This document shows positions 17,091 through 27,367 of a stretch of DNA of 64,000 nt, piece by piece; the first letter of the stretch is position 1; each line of letters begins with the position of its first letter. The DNA lies in NCBI GenBank assembly GCA_026646655.1, contig JAPKHT010000003.1, positions 36,448-100,447 of the forward strand, written 5' to 3'. The position numbers were made by a program, and so were the translations under genes. The DNA is from JADLBR01 sp020847615 (GTDB lineage Bacteria > Verrucomicrobiota > Verrucomicrobiia > JADLBR01). The notes under the pieces are model-generated. The model searched no databases, was not told the DNA's origin, and saw only the letters and a list, made by a program, of their open reading frames with translations.

Positions 17091-20000
17091 CTATGTTCGG
17101 GGCTTTGCGGCGGCGACCCTGGGCGGCGGCAGAAACTCCTCGCTGACGAGGTGGCCGATGCAGCGCCGGATATGGTCGCGGTCGACGACGGGGGCCTTGA
17201 GCCCCCAGCCCTGGATGAGTCCCGTCATCCGCGTCGTGTCGACATCGGGGAGTTCCTGGCACTCCAGCAGGCCAGCGATGGTCTCCGGGGGCAGCAGCGC
17301 GACGTACGGGCTGGCGGCGTGGAGATCGTCGGTTCTCGTGGCGCGGCGCAGCCACTGCTTTGGCTGGAGGGTCTCCATGGCGTAGCCGAGGGATCGGGCG
17401 ACATCGCACACGTCACAAAAGCTGATGCCGTCGCGGCAGACGAGGTGCAGCGTGCCATCGTGGGAGTCGTCCTGGATGGAACGGGAGATGGCATCGGCCA
17501 CGAGCCCGACGGGCGTCAGCCCCATGTCGAGATCGCTCTTGGGCGCGGCGCCGATCGACACGCTGGCGCTGAGCAACAGCCACGCCAACTGGTTGGGAGG
17601 GGTTATCGCGTGCGCGGCGTCTCCGATGACGAGGCCGATCCGGTAGGTGGTGTGGGGCAGGCCGCGCCCGGAGGCCGCCTCGATGAGCCACTCGCTGACG
17701 GCCTTGGTCTGGCCATAGCCATCGGGCAGCGTGTGGGCCGGGTCGGGCGCGTCGGATTCGGAACGCGATCGCCTGCCGCGGTCGGCGTGCAGGCTGAAAA
17801 CGAACGGGCTGGATGTGTAGTGCAGGCGCTTGAGGCGATGGGCCGAGGCAAACCGGATTGCCTCGAGCGTGCCCAGCACGTTCGTGTCGCGGAGCATCTC
17901 GTAGGGGGCGACGTGGTTGGCATCGGCCGCGGCATGCAGGACCGCGTGCGCGACGCCGGCCAGGCGGGCGTACTCTTGCGGGGGCAGCCCGAAAAGCGGC
18001 GCGGATACGTCGCCGGGCACGGCGCGAACCCTGGCCTTCCAGACTGGCGAGTTCGGGCCCGCGAGGCCGAACTGCCGCGTGGCGTCCGCGAGCCGGCGCG
18101 CCGCCTCGTCGTGCGAGGTGCCGCGGACTATGCAGTAGATCTCGGGGCCCGGTCCCGCGAGGAGTCGATCGAGCACATGGGCGCCGATAAATCCCGTCGC
18201 GCCGGTGATGAGCAGGGGGCCCGGGCGCCCGGCGGCTGCGCCTGCGAAAGGCAGGGCGCCGACCGCGGCGCGAAGGCGCGCGATGTCCGCGTCGATGGAG
18301 TCGCCTTCGCCAAAGGGCGGGCGGTCCGCGCAGGCAGGCGATGCGGCGACCGGGACGGCGGGCGCCGGGGTCGCCGCGGGTTGGGCCGGGGCGCCGCCGA
18401 GCATGCCGCCGAGGAGGGCGGCCAGCTTCGAGACGGTGGCGTTGGCCATCACCTGGCCGGTGGGGAGGTTGACGCCGAGGCGTCCCTCGATCCTGTTGAG
18501 CAACTCGACCGCCATGAGGGAATCCAGTCCCAGTTCCGGGAGACGGCGGTCGCGCTCTATCTTCGATGGCGATATGCGGAGGACCTGGGCGATCTGGGCG
18601 CACAGGAATTTCTCCAGGAGCGCGAGGCGTTCCTCGGGGCCGGCGGCCAGGATCGCGGCGCGGAGTTGCGCGCCATCCTCGCCGCCGCCGGATTCGGCAT
18701 CGGCGCCGAATGGCAACATCGAGTAGCGCGGCGAGCCCTTGATCCGCGGGAGGGCGCTGGCCCACTGCTGGCAGTCGACGCGGAGCACGGACATCTGGGC
18801 GGCCTCGCCCTGCATGAGTTGACCGAGGGCGCGCAACGCGCGGCGCGGCGCTATGCCGGACCACCCGAGCCGTCCGAGGAACTCCCGGACGGAATCGTTG
18901 CGCGCGACATAGCCGACCTCGGCCAGGACGCCCCAGTTCACGGAGAGCCCCGGGAGACCCAGCGCGCGCCGGTGGTGCGCGAGGCCATCGAGGAACGCGT
19001 TGGCGGACGCGTAATTGCCCTGGCCGCCATTGCCGACGACCGAGCTGATCGAAGAGAACAGCACGAAGTGCTCGAGCGGGATATCTCGGGTGAGGCGGTG
19101 GAGGTTCCACGCGCCGGAGACCTTGGGCGTCATGACGGCGTCGAAGCGGCTCGCGTCCAAGTCGGACAACAGCGCATCGTCGAGCACCATGGCCGCGTGG
19201 AAGATCCCGGCAAGCGGGGGCATCTCCGCGCGGATCTTGGCGAGGAGGTCGGACGCGTCGCTCTCGCGGCTGATGTCGGAGCGAATGACCGTGGCCTTGC
19301 CGCCGGCGGCCCCGATGGCGGCGATCGCCTCTCGGGCCTCGTCCGACACCGTGCCGCTGCGGCTCGTGAGCACGACGTGGCCGGCGCCGAGTTCGGCCAG
19401 CCACCGCGCGACCGCGGTGCCGAAGCCGCCCAGTCCGCCGGCGATCAGGTATGTCGCGTCCTTGCGGAATCGCGGCTCGGACGCCGGCGGCGCCGGCGAG
19501 ACGGGGACGCGCTCGCCGCGGAAGTCGATCACGACCTTGCCGACCTGACGCGCCTCGACGATGTAGCGGAAGGCGCTCTTGAAATCGCCGAGCGCGAACG
19601 AGCGGTGCGGCAGCGGCGATAGCTCGCGGGCCTCGAAGCGTCGGGAGAGGTCGCGCAGGAAGCCGCCCACGATGGCGGGATCCAGCGCCGCCGCGAGGTC
19701 GATCGCGAAGTAGGACAGGTTGTTCTTGAAGGGGCGCAGTCCGATCTTGGAATTCCCGTAGATGTCGCGCTTGCCAATCTCCAGGAAGCGCCCGTACGGG
19801 CCGAGGGCCGAGAGGCCCTTCGGGATGGCTTCGCCGGCCAGCGAGTTGAGCACGATGTCGACGCCCCGGCCCCCGGTGATCTCGAGGATCTCGTCTGCGA
19901 AGGCCAGCGTGCGCGAGCTCATGACGTGGGGCACCCCCAGGTTCTTGAGGAAGGAGCGCTTTTCCGCGTTGCCGGCGGTGGCGAAGACCTCGGCGCCCGC

Positions 20001-23000
20001 GGCCCGCGCGAGCTGGACAGCGGCGAGGCCGACGCCGCCGCTGGCCGCGTGGATGAGCACGCGCTCGCCGGCCCGCATGCGGGCGAGGTGATGGAGCGCG
20101 TAGTGCGCGGTGAGGAACGTGACCAGCACGGTGGCCGCGTCCTCGTGCGAGAAGTGGGCCGGTTTGCGCATCACGAGGCCGACGGGCATCGTGATGTGCG
20201 AGGCGAAGGCGGAGCGGGCGATGGCGAAGACCTCGTCGCCGGGCTTGAACGCGGAGACGCACTCGCCGACGGCGACCACGGTGCCGGAGCACTCGTCGCC
20301 GAGTTGCCGCGCGTCGCCCGCATCGGTGGGATAGATGCCCAGCGCCTTCATGACGTCGCGGAAGTTGATGCCGGCCGCGGCGACCTCGATCTCGACCTCA
20401 TCCGGGCCGGGGGCCTTGCGCCCGATGGCCTGTATCTGGAGCGCGTCGAGGCTGCCCGGGTTGGGGGCGGCGATGCGGCAGGGGGTCTCGCGGACGCTGC
20501 GGAGCCGGCTGGCCGCGGCGTCATCCGGCGCGCCGCGCGGCACGAAACGTTGCGCGTACCGGGCGATCCCGCGGAACGCGATCTCTTCCTCGGTCTCGCC
20601 GGACAGGATCTCGTCGGCGACCTCGCGGGCCTCTTGGGCTGGGCGCCCGGGGCAGAGATCGATGAGGCGTGGGACGAGGCCGGGCTGCTCCATCTGGATC
20701 ACGCGGCCGAGGCCCACGAGGGCGCACTGGGCCACGGCGACGGGCGTGCGGTGTTCGCCGATGGGCTGTGCCCCTCGAGTGACGAGGAACAGCCTGAGCT
20801 TCGTGCCGGCCAGGGCCTGGGCGAGGAAGAGGGCGGAGTGGACGCCGTGCGCATGCGCCGCCTCCAGCCGGGGCGTCGTCATGGCCCCATCCTCGGGGGC
20901 ATCGAGTGCCCACAGGTGGAGGACGCCGTGGCAGCCGGCATTCTCCGCGATCAGCCGCCGGAACTCCTCGGACGCGGCGGGCCGGATGACGAAGTGGTCC
21001 GCGGACTCGCGGCGGAAGGCGTCGCCCGGGGCGACGGTGATGCAGCGGTGGCCGCGGGCGCGCAATTCGGCGCAGAGGGCATCGCCCGCGCCGGTGGCGT
21101 CGGCGAGCACGATCCAGTTCTTCGGATCGCCATTGCTGGCGGCGACCGGGGCGGGCACGGGCTCTGTGTGGGGCGCCCGCGCGAGCAAGACCGCCTGTGA
21201 GGAGGTCGCCGTCTCGTCGAACGGGGAGACGGCGGCGACCTGCGCGAAACCCGAGGAGCGCAGCAGTTCCTGCCACCGGCCGCGGTCGAGCAGGGGATAG
21301 TCGGGGCGGAGGTCGTGATCGCTGAAGCGCCAGACGCCATCGGTCGTGCCGAAGACGATATCGAAGAGGTGGTCTGGGCGATCGACCTCGATCAGGGCCA
21401 GGAGTCCGCCGGGGGCCAGGAGGTCCCGGATGTGGGCGAGGGTCTGCCGGAGATCCGCCGTGGCGTGCAGGGCGTTCGAGGCGAGTATGATGTCATAGCG
21501 GTGGGCCTGGAAGCCCTGCTCCAAGGGTGACTTTTCGATGTCGAGGATGCGGCTCTCTAGGAAGGGGTACTCCTGGGCGCGCTGTTCGGCGCGGTTGAGG
21601 AAGAGCTGGGAGACATCGGTGAAGCAGTACTCGGCGCGGTCGCGCGGCAGGGTGGGCAACAGGTATCCGGTGAGTCCTCCGGTGCCCGCGCCGATCTCCA
21701 GCAAGCGGACCTTGCGACCCTCCGGCAGCGCGGCCACGCACGCGGCGAGGGCGCGGCGCACGATGAGGTTGTAGATCAGGGACGGTTCCCCGCTGGAATA
21801 GAGGTGCTCGAGCGTGGTCATCGATCCGCCCGGGGCGAGGACGTGGAGCGAGGGGGTATCGCCCCTCAAGACGGCGGGGAGACTGGTGCCGCAGCGGTCG
21901 AGCAGCGTGAGCTCGGGTTGGAGCGACGGGAATTCGTGGATTGCCGCGCGCCACAGGTCGGCGATGTCGGCGGCGGGGGGTAGCTTCTCGACACGCCACG
22001 CGTCGCCGGCCCGCGAAAGCGTGCCTTCGTCGGCGAGGTGCCCGAGGTAGCGGGCGAGCAGCCTCTCGTAGTTGGGGAGAACCCGCATCCGTTCCACCAG
22101 TGCCGAGGTTGTGATCTCCTCGCCGGGCGCGGGTTGCCACCCGAGCTGGTCGAACGCGCGCCAGAGGTAGGCATTCGACAGCGCGGCGATCCGTTTCGCC
22201 ATCAGCGGGTGGCGCACCGCGCAACCCAGCGACGTGGCCAGGTGGGCGGCCTCGCGCCTCGCGTCGTCGGCGATGTCGTCGAGGGGCGGGATGAAGTCCG
22301 CGGGCCGGGGCTCATCGGCGGCCCCGGGCCTCGGGCTGAGGCGCCAGCGGAGTTCGAAATACAGGTCGTCGATCTTCTCGGCGCCGGTGCGCCCCTGGAG
22401 GGCCTCGCAGCGGAACCCGGCGATCTCGAGGCAGATGGCGCCCGCGGCGTCGCAGATTCGGATGTCGGCCTCGATGGCCGAGGCGGAGGCCCGGGTGAGC
22501 GTCACGTGGCTGAACACGGTGTCCCGCGCGTCGGCGTGGCGGCGCACCCGCCCGAGGTGCGCGGGCAGGAACATGGGGTTGGCGTCGCCATCGTCGCGCC
22601 ACGGGAGCGCGGCGGCGATGACCTGGAAGCACGAGTCCAGCAGGGCGGGGTGGATGGCGTAGCGGGCGGCCTCCTCGGAGAAGGCCTCGGCCAGGGAGAC
22701 CTCGCCGAGGGCCTCGCCCTCGCGCCGCCACACGCGCCGCACGGCCTGGAACGCGGGCCCGTAGTTCAGGCCGGTGTCCGTGAAGCGGGCGTACAATTCG
22801 GCGCCCTGGGCCTGATGGGCGCATCGCTCTTGGATAGAGGCCAGATCGATCGCGGGTGGGGACGGGGGCGGATCGTTCTGGACGAGCAGCTTGCCGCGGG
22901 AGTGCGTGGTCCAAGCGCCCTCTTGGGCGTTGTTGGTCCCCTCGATCGAAAACGAGTGATCCTCGGGGTGATAGGTCAGCTGGAGCGTGGGGGCCGACTC

Positions 23001-25943
23001 GCCCTGCGAGAGCACGATCGCCTTGAGGAAATCGATCTCCTCGATGGCGGCGTGCTGCCCGGCGAACGCCTCCCCGGCGGCACCGAGCGCCATCTCGACG
23101 TAGGCGGCGGCGGGAAAGACGATCTGGGTGCGGACCTTGTGGTCGGCGAGGTAGGGAAAGAGGCGGGTGTCGGCGGACACGGTCCACGCGGGATTGGACG
23201 AGGCGAGCCTGCGGGTCAGCAGCGGGTGTTTTGGGGGATGGGTGCGGATGGCGCGGCACTCCGGCGACTCGTGCCAGAACGATTCCAGCTGCCAGGGATA
23301 GCGCGGGAGCGATATGCGGCGCGCGCCCTTGGGGAAGATCTTGTCCCACCAGAGGGGATGGCCGTGTGCGTGCAGGGCGCCGAGCGAGCCGACCATGGAG
23401 ACCTGCTCGTCGGTCTTCCTGCGCAGCGACGGGAGGACCGCGCCCTGGGCCGAGCGATGCCGCAGGCACTCGTTCATGGCGGGGGCGAGCACGGGGTGCG
23501 CGCTGATCTCGAGGAAGAGGGAGTGGCCCCCGTCGATGAGGCGCCCCATCGCGGGCGCGAAGCGGACCGTGTTGCGGACATTGCGCCACCAGTACTCCGC
23601 GTCGAAGAGTCGGCCCTTCGCCATATCGCCGGTGACCGTCGAGCAGATGGGGAGTCGCGGGGCCCTGGGTCGGAGTCCCTTGAGGGCGGGCAGGAGCGCG
23701 GCCCGCACGGGATCCATCTGCGCGCTGTGGAAGGCGTAGTTCACTGGCACGAAGCGCGCGAAGGCGCCTGCGGCCTCGAGTTCGGCGTGGATGGTCTCGA
23801 GGGGCCCCGGTTCGCCGGCGAGCACGACGTTGGAGGGGCCGTTGATCGCGGCCAGCGAGATCGCGCCGCCATATCGGGCGACGATGGGCTCCGCGTCCTG
23901 CACCGTGATGCCGAGCGCGAGCATCCGGCCCCTGCCGGAGGCGGGCTCCATGCAGCGGCCGCGGTGGAAGATGACGCGCATCGCCTGGCGCAGATCGAGC
24001 GCGCCCGCGACGTGGGCGGCGGCGATCTCGCCGACGCTGTGGCCGACGACGGCGTCGGGCACGACGCCCCAGTGGCGCCAGAGCTCGGTCAGGGCGATCT
24101 GCTGCGCGCAGATGGCGGGCTGCGTGATGGCGGTCTCGTTAATCCTGGAGGCCGCCTCGTCGGCCAGCAATTCGTCGATCAGCGACCAGTCGGCGATCTT
24201 GTCGAGGATGGCGGCGCACTCCTGGAGTTTCTCGCGGTAGACGGGCTCGCGCTCGTAGAGCTCGCGCCCCATGGCCCACCACTGGGGTCCCTGGCCGCTG
24301 TAGACAAAGGCCAGTTTTGCGGGCGGGCCCGCCTCGGCGCACGTGACGCCCGGACGGGTCTCGCCGGCGGCGAAGGCCTCGAGGGCCTCGGCCATCTCCT
24401 CGGGCGCGCGCGCGGCGACGGTGAGGCGGTGCGCGTGGTGGGCCCGGGTCGTGGCGGCGGAGTATCCGATGTCGGCGAGGGAATTTTCCCCGCGCACGCA
24501 TTGGGCGTAGGCCTGGGCCTGGGCCTTGAGGGCCTCGGGGCTTCGTGCCGAGAGAGGCAGGAGCCAGGGGCGCGTGCCCGCGGACCGAGGTGCGCGCCTC
24601 TTCGGGGCGGGACGGGATCTGGGAGGGGCCTCGAGCAGGGCGTGGGCGTTGGTGCCCCCGAAGCCGAAGGAATTGACGCAGGCCAGCGCCGGCCTGGCGC
24701 CGTTGCGCATGGGTTCCGGGGCGGTGGGGACGCGGATCCCGAGGCCCTCGAAGTCGATGTTGGGATTCGGGTTGCTGAAGTGCAGGTTGGGCGGGATCAG
24801 CCCGTGGTGGAGCGCGAGGGCGGTCTTGATCGTGCCCGCGATGCCCGCGCCGGCCTCGAGGTGCCCGATGTTGGTCTTGACCGAACCGATGACGCAGCGG
24901 CTCCCCTTGCGGCGGCCCTTGCCCAGCACGTCGCCCAGGGCCCGCGCCTCGATGGGATCGCCGACGGAGGTGCCGGTGCCATGCGCCTCGGCGTAGGCGA
25001 CGTGGTGCGGGTCGACCCCGGCCTCGTGGCAGGCCCGCGCCGTGAGGGCGCGCTGGGATTCGTAGCTCGGCACGGTCATGCCCGAGGTCCGGCCATCCTG
25101 GTTGACCGCGGTCGCCCGGATCACCGCATAGATCCTGTCGCCATCGCGCAGGGCGGACGCCAGCGGCTTGAGGAGGACGACCCCGACGCCCTCCGCGCGC
25201 ACGAAGCCATTGGCGCTGGCGTCGAACGCCTTGCAGCGGCCATCGGGAGACAGCATCCCCATGCTGCAGAACGCGATGAAGGGAGTGGGGTTGATCAGCG
25301 CGTTGACGCCGCCCGCGATGGCCAGCCGGCACTCGTTGCCCCTGAGGGCGGTGCAGGCGGCGTGCAGGGCCACCAGCGACGAGGAGCAGGCCGTGTCGAT
25401 GGCGACGCTCGGGCCGGTGAAATTGAAACAGTAGGAGATCCGGTTGGCCGCGATGCTCATCGAGCCGCCGGTGGTCGCGTGGGCGTCGATGGCGCAGCGC
25501 TCCCCGGTCGCCGACTGGATGAGGGAGTAGTCGTTGGTCGAGATGCCGACGAAGACCCCCGTGTCCGATCCCCGCGCGATGTCGAAGGGCTGCCCGGCAT
25601 CCTCGAATGCCTCCCAGGTCGCGTGCAGCAGCAGGCGCTGCTGCGGGTCCACGAAATCCGCCTCGCGCGGCGAGATGCCAAATGGTTGCGGGTCGAACCG
25701 GTCGATGCCATCGATGAACCCCGCCCGGCACACGTACGTCTTGCTGGGGCGACCCGGCACCGGGTCGTAATACGCCGCCAGGGACCAGCGGTCATTGGGA
25801 ACCTCGCGGATCCCGTCCCGCCCCTCGCGCAACATGTCCCAGAAAGCCGCCGGGCCGTTGGCCCCTCCCGGGTACCGGCAGCCGATGCCGATGATCGCGA
25901 TCGGATCCCTTTGCGTTGCCTTGCCTCTTAATACCTTCTTCAT
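17091..25943 (-). CDS. One-module reducing type I polyketide synthase with C-methyltransferase and terminal thioester reductase
   Basis: A 2950-residue megasynthase. Domains in order: ketosynthase (about 12-440; DTACSSS with Cys186, EAHGTGT, KTNIGHLE); acyltransferase (520-830; GHSVGE Ser636, YAFHS near 735, which by its Phe favours malonyl units); dehydratase (890-1180; His935, HPALLDSCFQ with Asp1103); C-methyltransferase (1330-1560; EIGAGTGG); enoylreductase (1720-2050; HAASGGVGLA); ketoreductase (2160-2340; GGLGGFG, GQGNYASANAF); acyl carrier protein (Ser2475 in LGLDSLM); and a thioester reductase (2570-2930; TGATGFIG, YGQTK). The product is likely a reduced, possibly methyl-branched chain released as aldehyde or alcohol, built iteratively. 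ATG 25943 (MKKVLRGKATQRDPIAIIGIG) starts just before the ketosynthase. It is divergent from an exporter. Confidence 0.95.
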   Translation of the reverse strand: MKKVLRGKATQRDPIAIIGIGCRYPGGANGPAAFWDMLREGRDGIREVPNDRWSLAAYYDPVPGRPSKTYVCRAGFIDGIDRFDPQPFGISPREADFVDPQQRLLLHATWEAFEDAGQPFDIARGSDTGVFVGISTNDYSLIQSATGERCAIDAHATTGGSMSIAANRISYCFNFTGPSVAIDTACSSSLVALHAACTALRGNECRLAIAGGVNALINPTPFIAFCSMGMLSPDGRCKAFDASANGFVRAEGVGVVLLKPLASALRDGDRIYAVIRATAVNQDGRTSGMTVPSYESQRALTARACHEAGVDPHHVAYAEAHGTGTSVGDPIEARALGDVLGKGRRKGSRCVIGSVKTNIGHLEAGAGIAGTIKTALALHHGLIPPNLHFSNPNPNIDFEGLGIRVPTAPEPMRNGARPALACVNSFGFGGTNAHALLEAPPRSRPAPKRRAPRSAGTRPWLLPLSARSPEALKAQAQAYAQCVRGENSLADIGYSAATTRAHHAHRLTVAARAPEEMAEALEAFAAGETRPGVTCAEAGPPAKLAFVYSGQGPQWWAMGRELYEREPVYREKLQECAAILDKIADWSLIDELLADEAASRINETAITQPAICAQQIALTELWRHWGVVPDAVVGHSVGEIAAAHVAGALDLRQAMRVIFHRGRCMEPASGRGRMLALGITVQDAEPIVARYGGAISLAAINGPSNVVLAGEPGPLETIHAELEAAGAFARFVPVNYAFHSAQMDPVRAALLPALKGLRPRAPRLPICSTVTGDMAKGRLFDAEYWWRNVRNTVRFAPAMGRLIDGGHSLFLEISAHPVLAPAMNECLRHRSAQGAVLPSLRRKTDEQVSMVGSLGALHAHGHPLWWDKIFPKGARRISLPRYPWQLESFWHESPECRAIRTHPPKHPLLTRRLASSNPAWTVSADTRLFPYLADHKVRTQIVFPAAAYVEMALGAAGEAFAGQHAAIEEIDFLKAIVLSQGESAPTLQLTYHPEDHSFSIEGTNNAQEGAWTTHSRGKLLVQNDPPPSPPAIDLASIQERCAHQAQGAELYARFTDTGLNYGPAFQAVRRVWRREGEALGEVSLAEAFSEEAARYAIHPALLDSCFQVIAAALPWRDDGDANPMFLPAHLGRVRRHADARDTVFSHVTLTRASASAIEADIRICDAAGAICLEIAGFRCEALQGRTGAEKIDDLYFELRWRLSPRPGAADEPRPADFIPPLDDIADDARREAAHLATSLGCAVRHPLMAKRIAALSNAYLWRAFDQLGWQPAPGEEITTSALVERMRVLPNYERLLARYLGHLADEGTLSRAGDAWRVEKLPPAADIADLWRAAIHEFPSLQPELTLLDRCGTSLPAVLRGDTPSLHVLAPGGSMTTLEHLYSSGEPSLIYNLIVRRALAACVAALPEGRKVRLLEIGAGTGGLTGYLLPTLPRDRAEYCFTDVSQLFLNRAEQRAQEYPFLESRILDIEKSPLEQGFQAHRYDIILASNALHATADLRQTLAHIRDLLAPGGLLALIEVDRPDHLFDIVFGTTDGVWRFSDHDLRPDYPLLDRGRWQELLRSSGFAQVAAVSPFDETATSSQAVLLARAPHTEPVPAPVAASNGDPKNWIVLADATGAGDALCAELRARGHRCITVAPGDAFRRESADHFVIRPAASEEFRRLIAENAGCHGVLHLWALDAPEDGAMTTPRLEAAHAHGVHSALFLAQALAGTKLRLFLVTRGAQPIGEHRTPVAVAQCALVGLGRVIQMEQPGLVPRLIDLCPGRPAQEAREVADEILSGETEEEIAFRGIARYAQRFVPRGAPDDAAASRLRSVRETPCRIAAPNPGSLDALQIQAIGRKAPGPDEVEIEVAAAGINFRDVMKALGIYPTDAGDARQLGDECSGTVVAVGECVSAFKPGDEVFAIARSAFASHITMPVGLVMRKPAHFSHEDAATVLVTFLTAHYALHHLARMRAGERVLIHAASGGVGLAAVQLARAAGAEVFATAGNAEKRSFLKNLGVPHVMSSRTLAFADEILEITGGRGVDIVLNSLAGEAIPKGLSALGPYGRFLEIGKRDIYGNSKIGLRPFKNNLSYFAIDLAAALDPAIVGGFLRDLSRRFEARELSPLPHRSFALGDFKSAFRYIVEARQVGKVVIDFRGERVPVSPAPPASEPRFRKDATYLIAGGLGGFGTAVARWLAELGAGHVVLTSRSGTVSDEAREAIAAIGAAGGKATVIRSDISRESDASDLLAKIRAEMPPLAGIFHAAMVLDDALLSDLDASRFDAVMTPKVSGAWNLHRLTRDIPLEHFVLFSSISSVVGNGGQGNYASANAFLDGLAHHRRALGLPGLSVNWGVLAEVGYVARNDSVREFLGRLGWSGIAPRRALRALGQLMQGEAAQMSVLRVDCQQWASALPRIKGSPRYSMLPFGADAESGGGEDGAQLRAAILAAGPEERLALLEKFLCAQIAQVLRISPSKIERDRRLPELGLDSLMAVELLNRIEGRLGVNLPTGQVMANATVSKLAALLGGMLGGAPAQPAATPAPAVPVAASPACADRPPFGEGDSIDADIARLRAAVGALPFAGAAAGRPGPLLITGATGFIGAHVLDRLLAGPGPEIYCIVRGTSHDEAARRLADATRQFGLAGPNSPVWKARVRAVPGDVSAPLFGLPPQEYARLAGVAHAVLHAAADANHVAPYEMLRDTNVLGTLEAIRFASAHRLKRLHYTSSPFVFSLHADRGRRSRSESDAPDPAHTLPDGYGQTKAVSEWLIEAASGRGLPHTTYRIGLVIGDAAHAITPPNQLAWLLLSASVSIGAAPKSDLDMGLTPVGLVADAISRSIQDDSHDGTLHLVCRDGISFCDVCDVARSLGYAMETLQPKQWLRRATRTDDLHAASPYVALLPPETIAGLLECQELPDVDTTRMTGLIQGWGLKAPVVDRDHIRRCIGHLVSEEFLPPPRVAAAKPRT

Positions 25944-26056
25944 GGTCGCCTGCACAATCGGGCCGCCCGGGGCGGCATGCTCTGACTTTCGAATCCAGGG
26001 GGAGGGCGCCGCGGCGTGACCACCAGGGCGGTCGACCCTTCCCCCGTGAAAGAAAC

Positions 26057-26073
26057 ACAATTATCCCAGTTGT
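26057..26073. promoter_or_regulatory. Short inverted repeat in the 221-bp gap between synthase and exporter
   Basis: The AT-richer centre of the divergent control region contains ACAATTATCCCAGTTGT, an imperfect inverted repeat (ACAAT/GTTGT). It could be a shared operator for the polyketide synthase (start 25943) and the membrane-fusion protein (start 26165). No convincing pair of promoter boxes was found for either direction, so this is weak. Confidence 0.2.
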
Positions 26074-26164
26074 CTATCGGAATCATTTGGGCTACTGCTG
26101 AATCGCGAGGTCTTGACCTGGCGCGGGAGAGTGACTTTCCTATAACGCTTCCTTATATCCGCAC

Positions 26165-27367
26165 ATGAACCAGAGCGCCCATAGCATAGACCAGTTGGCC
26201 TTGGATCGGGGCGCGGGCGCATCGCGGCGCGGGGGGTGGTGGATCTGGTTCCTGCTGGTGCTGGCGGTCTCGGGGGCGGCGGGGGTGTGGCTGTTCAGGG
26301 GCAGCGCGGCGGTGGTGCGGACCTCCGTCGCGCGGGCGGAGGAGCGGGCCGGCGCGCCTGCGGTGTTGAACGCGTCGGGCTACGTGGTGGCGCGGCGGGA
26401 GTCGGCGGTGGCGGCGAAGGTCACCGGCAAGGTCGTCGAGGTCTCGGTCGAAGAGGGGATGGCGGTCGAGGCGGGGCGGGTGCTGGCGAAATTGGACGAC
26501 ACCAACGTGCGCGCGGCGCTGCGCGTGGCGGAGGCGGAGCTGGAGGCGGCGAGGGCGGCGGTGGGGGAGATCCAGGCGCGGCTCGAGGAGTCGGAGAAGC
26601 AGTGGCGCCGGATGACGGAGCTGGCGAAGAACCAGGTCGTGAGTCCCGCGGACATCGACAAGGCGGAGGCCGACGTGCAATCGCTGCGCGCGCGCCTGCT
26701 GTTGCAGCAGGCCCAGATGGGCGTGGCGGCGGAGCAGGTGAAGCTGCGGCAGCAGGATGTGGAGGACATGGTGATCCGGGCGCCGTTCGCGGGCATCGTG
26801 GTCTCGAAGGACGCGCAGCCGGGCGAGATGATATCGCCGATCTCGGCGGGCGGGGGGTTCACGCGCACGGGGATCGCGACGCTCGTGGACACCGCGTCGC
26901 TGGAGATCGAGGTGGATGTCAACGAGAGCTTCATCAACCTGGTGAAACCGGAGCAGCGCGTGGAGGCGACGCTGGATGCCTATCCCGACTGGTCGATCCC
27001 GTGCAAGGTGCTGGCGATCATCCCGACGGCCGACAGGCAGAAGGCCACGGTGCGGGTGCGCGTGGCCTTCGACCGGCTCGACCCTCGGGTGCTGCCGCAG
27101 ATGGCGGTGCGGGTGGCGTTCCTGGGCGACCGCGCGAGCAACGGGCGGGGCGCGATCATCCCCGCGGGGGCCCTGCGCAGGGAGGGCACCCACTCCGCGG
27201 TCTGGGTCGTGGTTGGCGGGAGATTGCAGCGGCGCGCCGTCGAGGTGGGCGCGGTGGCGGGCGAGGAGGCGACGCTGCTGTCGGGCGTGGCCCCGGGCGA
27301 GGCGGTCGTGGTGGAGGGACCGGAGGAACTCCTCGAGGGTGGGCGAGCGCGCGAGCGGGACCGATGA
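26165..27367 (+). CDS. HlyD/DevB-type membrane-fusion (periplasmic adaptor) protein
   Basis: The adaptor of a tripartite exporter, anchored in the inner membrane and reaching through the periplasm. The 400 residues hold one N-terminal membrane helix (about 26-45, WWIWFLLVLAVSGAAGVWLF), a biotinyl-lipoyl-like segment (SGYVVARRESAVAAKVTGKV), a long coiled-coil hairpin (about 118-205, rich in Ala, Glu, Gln), then the second lipoyl half (VIRAPFAGIVVSKDAQPGEM) and beta-barrel domains. It overlaps the following ATPase gene by four bases. The four-gene order (adaptor, ATPase, two permeases) matches MacAB/DevBCA-type systems, which pump peptides or glycolipids outward. The TolC-like outer-membrane partner is not in the window. 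Confidence 0.9.
   Translation: MNQSAHSIDQLALDRGAGASRRGGWWIWFLLVLAVSGAAGVWLFRGSAAVVRTSVARAEERAGAPAVLNASGYVVARRESAVAAKVTGKVVEVSVEEGMAVEAGRVLAKLDDTNVRAALRVAEAELEAARAAVGEIQARLEESEKQWRRMTELAKNQVVSPADIDKAEADVQSLRARLLLQQAQMGVAAEQVKLRQQDVEDMVIRAPFAGIVVSKDAQPGEMISPISAGGGFTRTGIATLVDTASLEIEVDVNESFINLVKPEQRVEATLDAYPDWSIPCKVLAIIPTADRQKATVRVRVAFDRLDPRVLPQMAVRVAFLGDRASNGRGAIIPAGALRREGTHSAVWVVVGGRLQRRAVEVGAVAGEEATLLSGVAPGEAVVVEGPEELLEGGRARERDR

Noticed and set aside
16641..25931. Long open frames on the plus strand opposite the polyketide synthase (about 990 and 1300 codons).
   Set aside because: They are antisense to a synthase with every catalytic motif; their translations are Gly/Arg/Ala-rich with no domain pattern. 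Long antisense frames are expected in GC-rich DNA.
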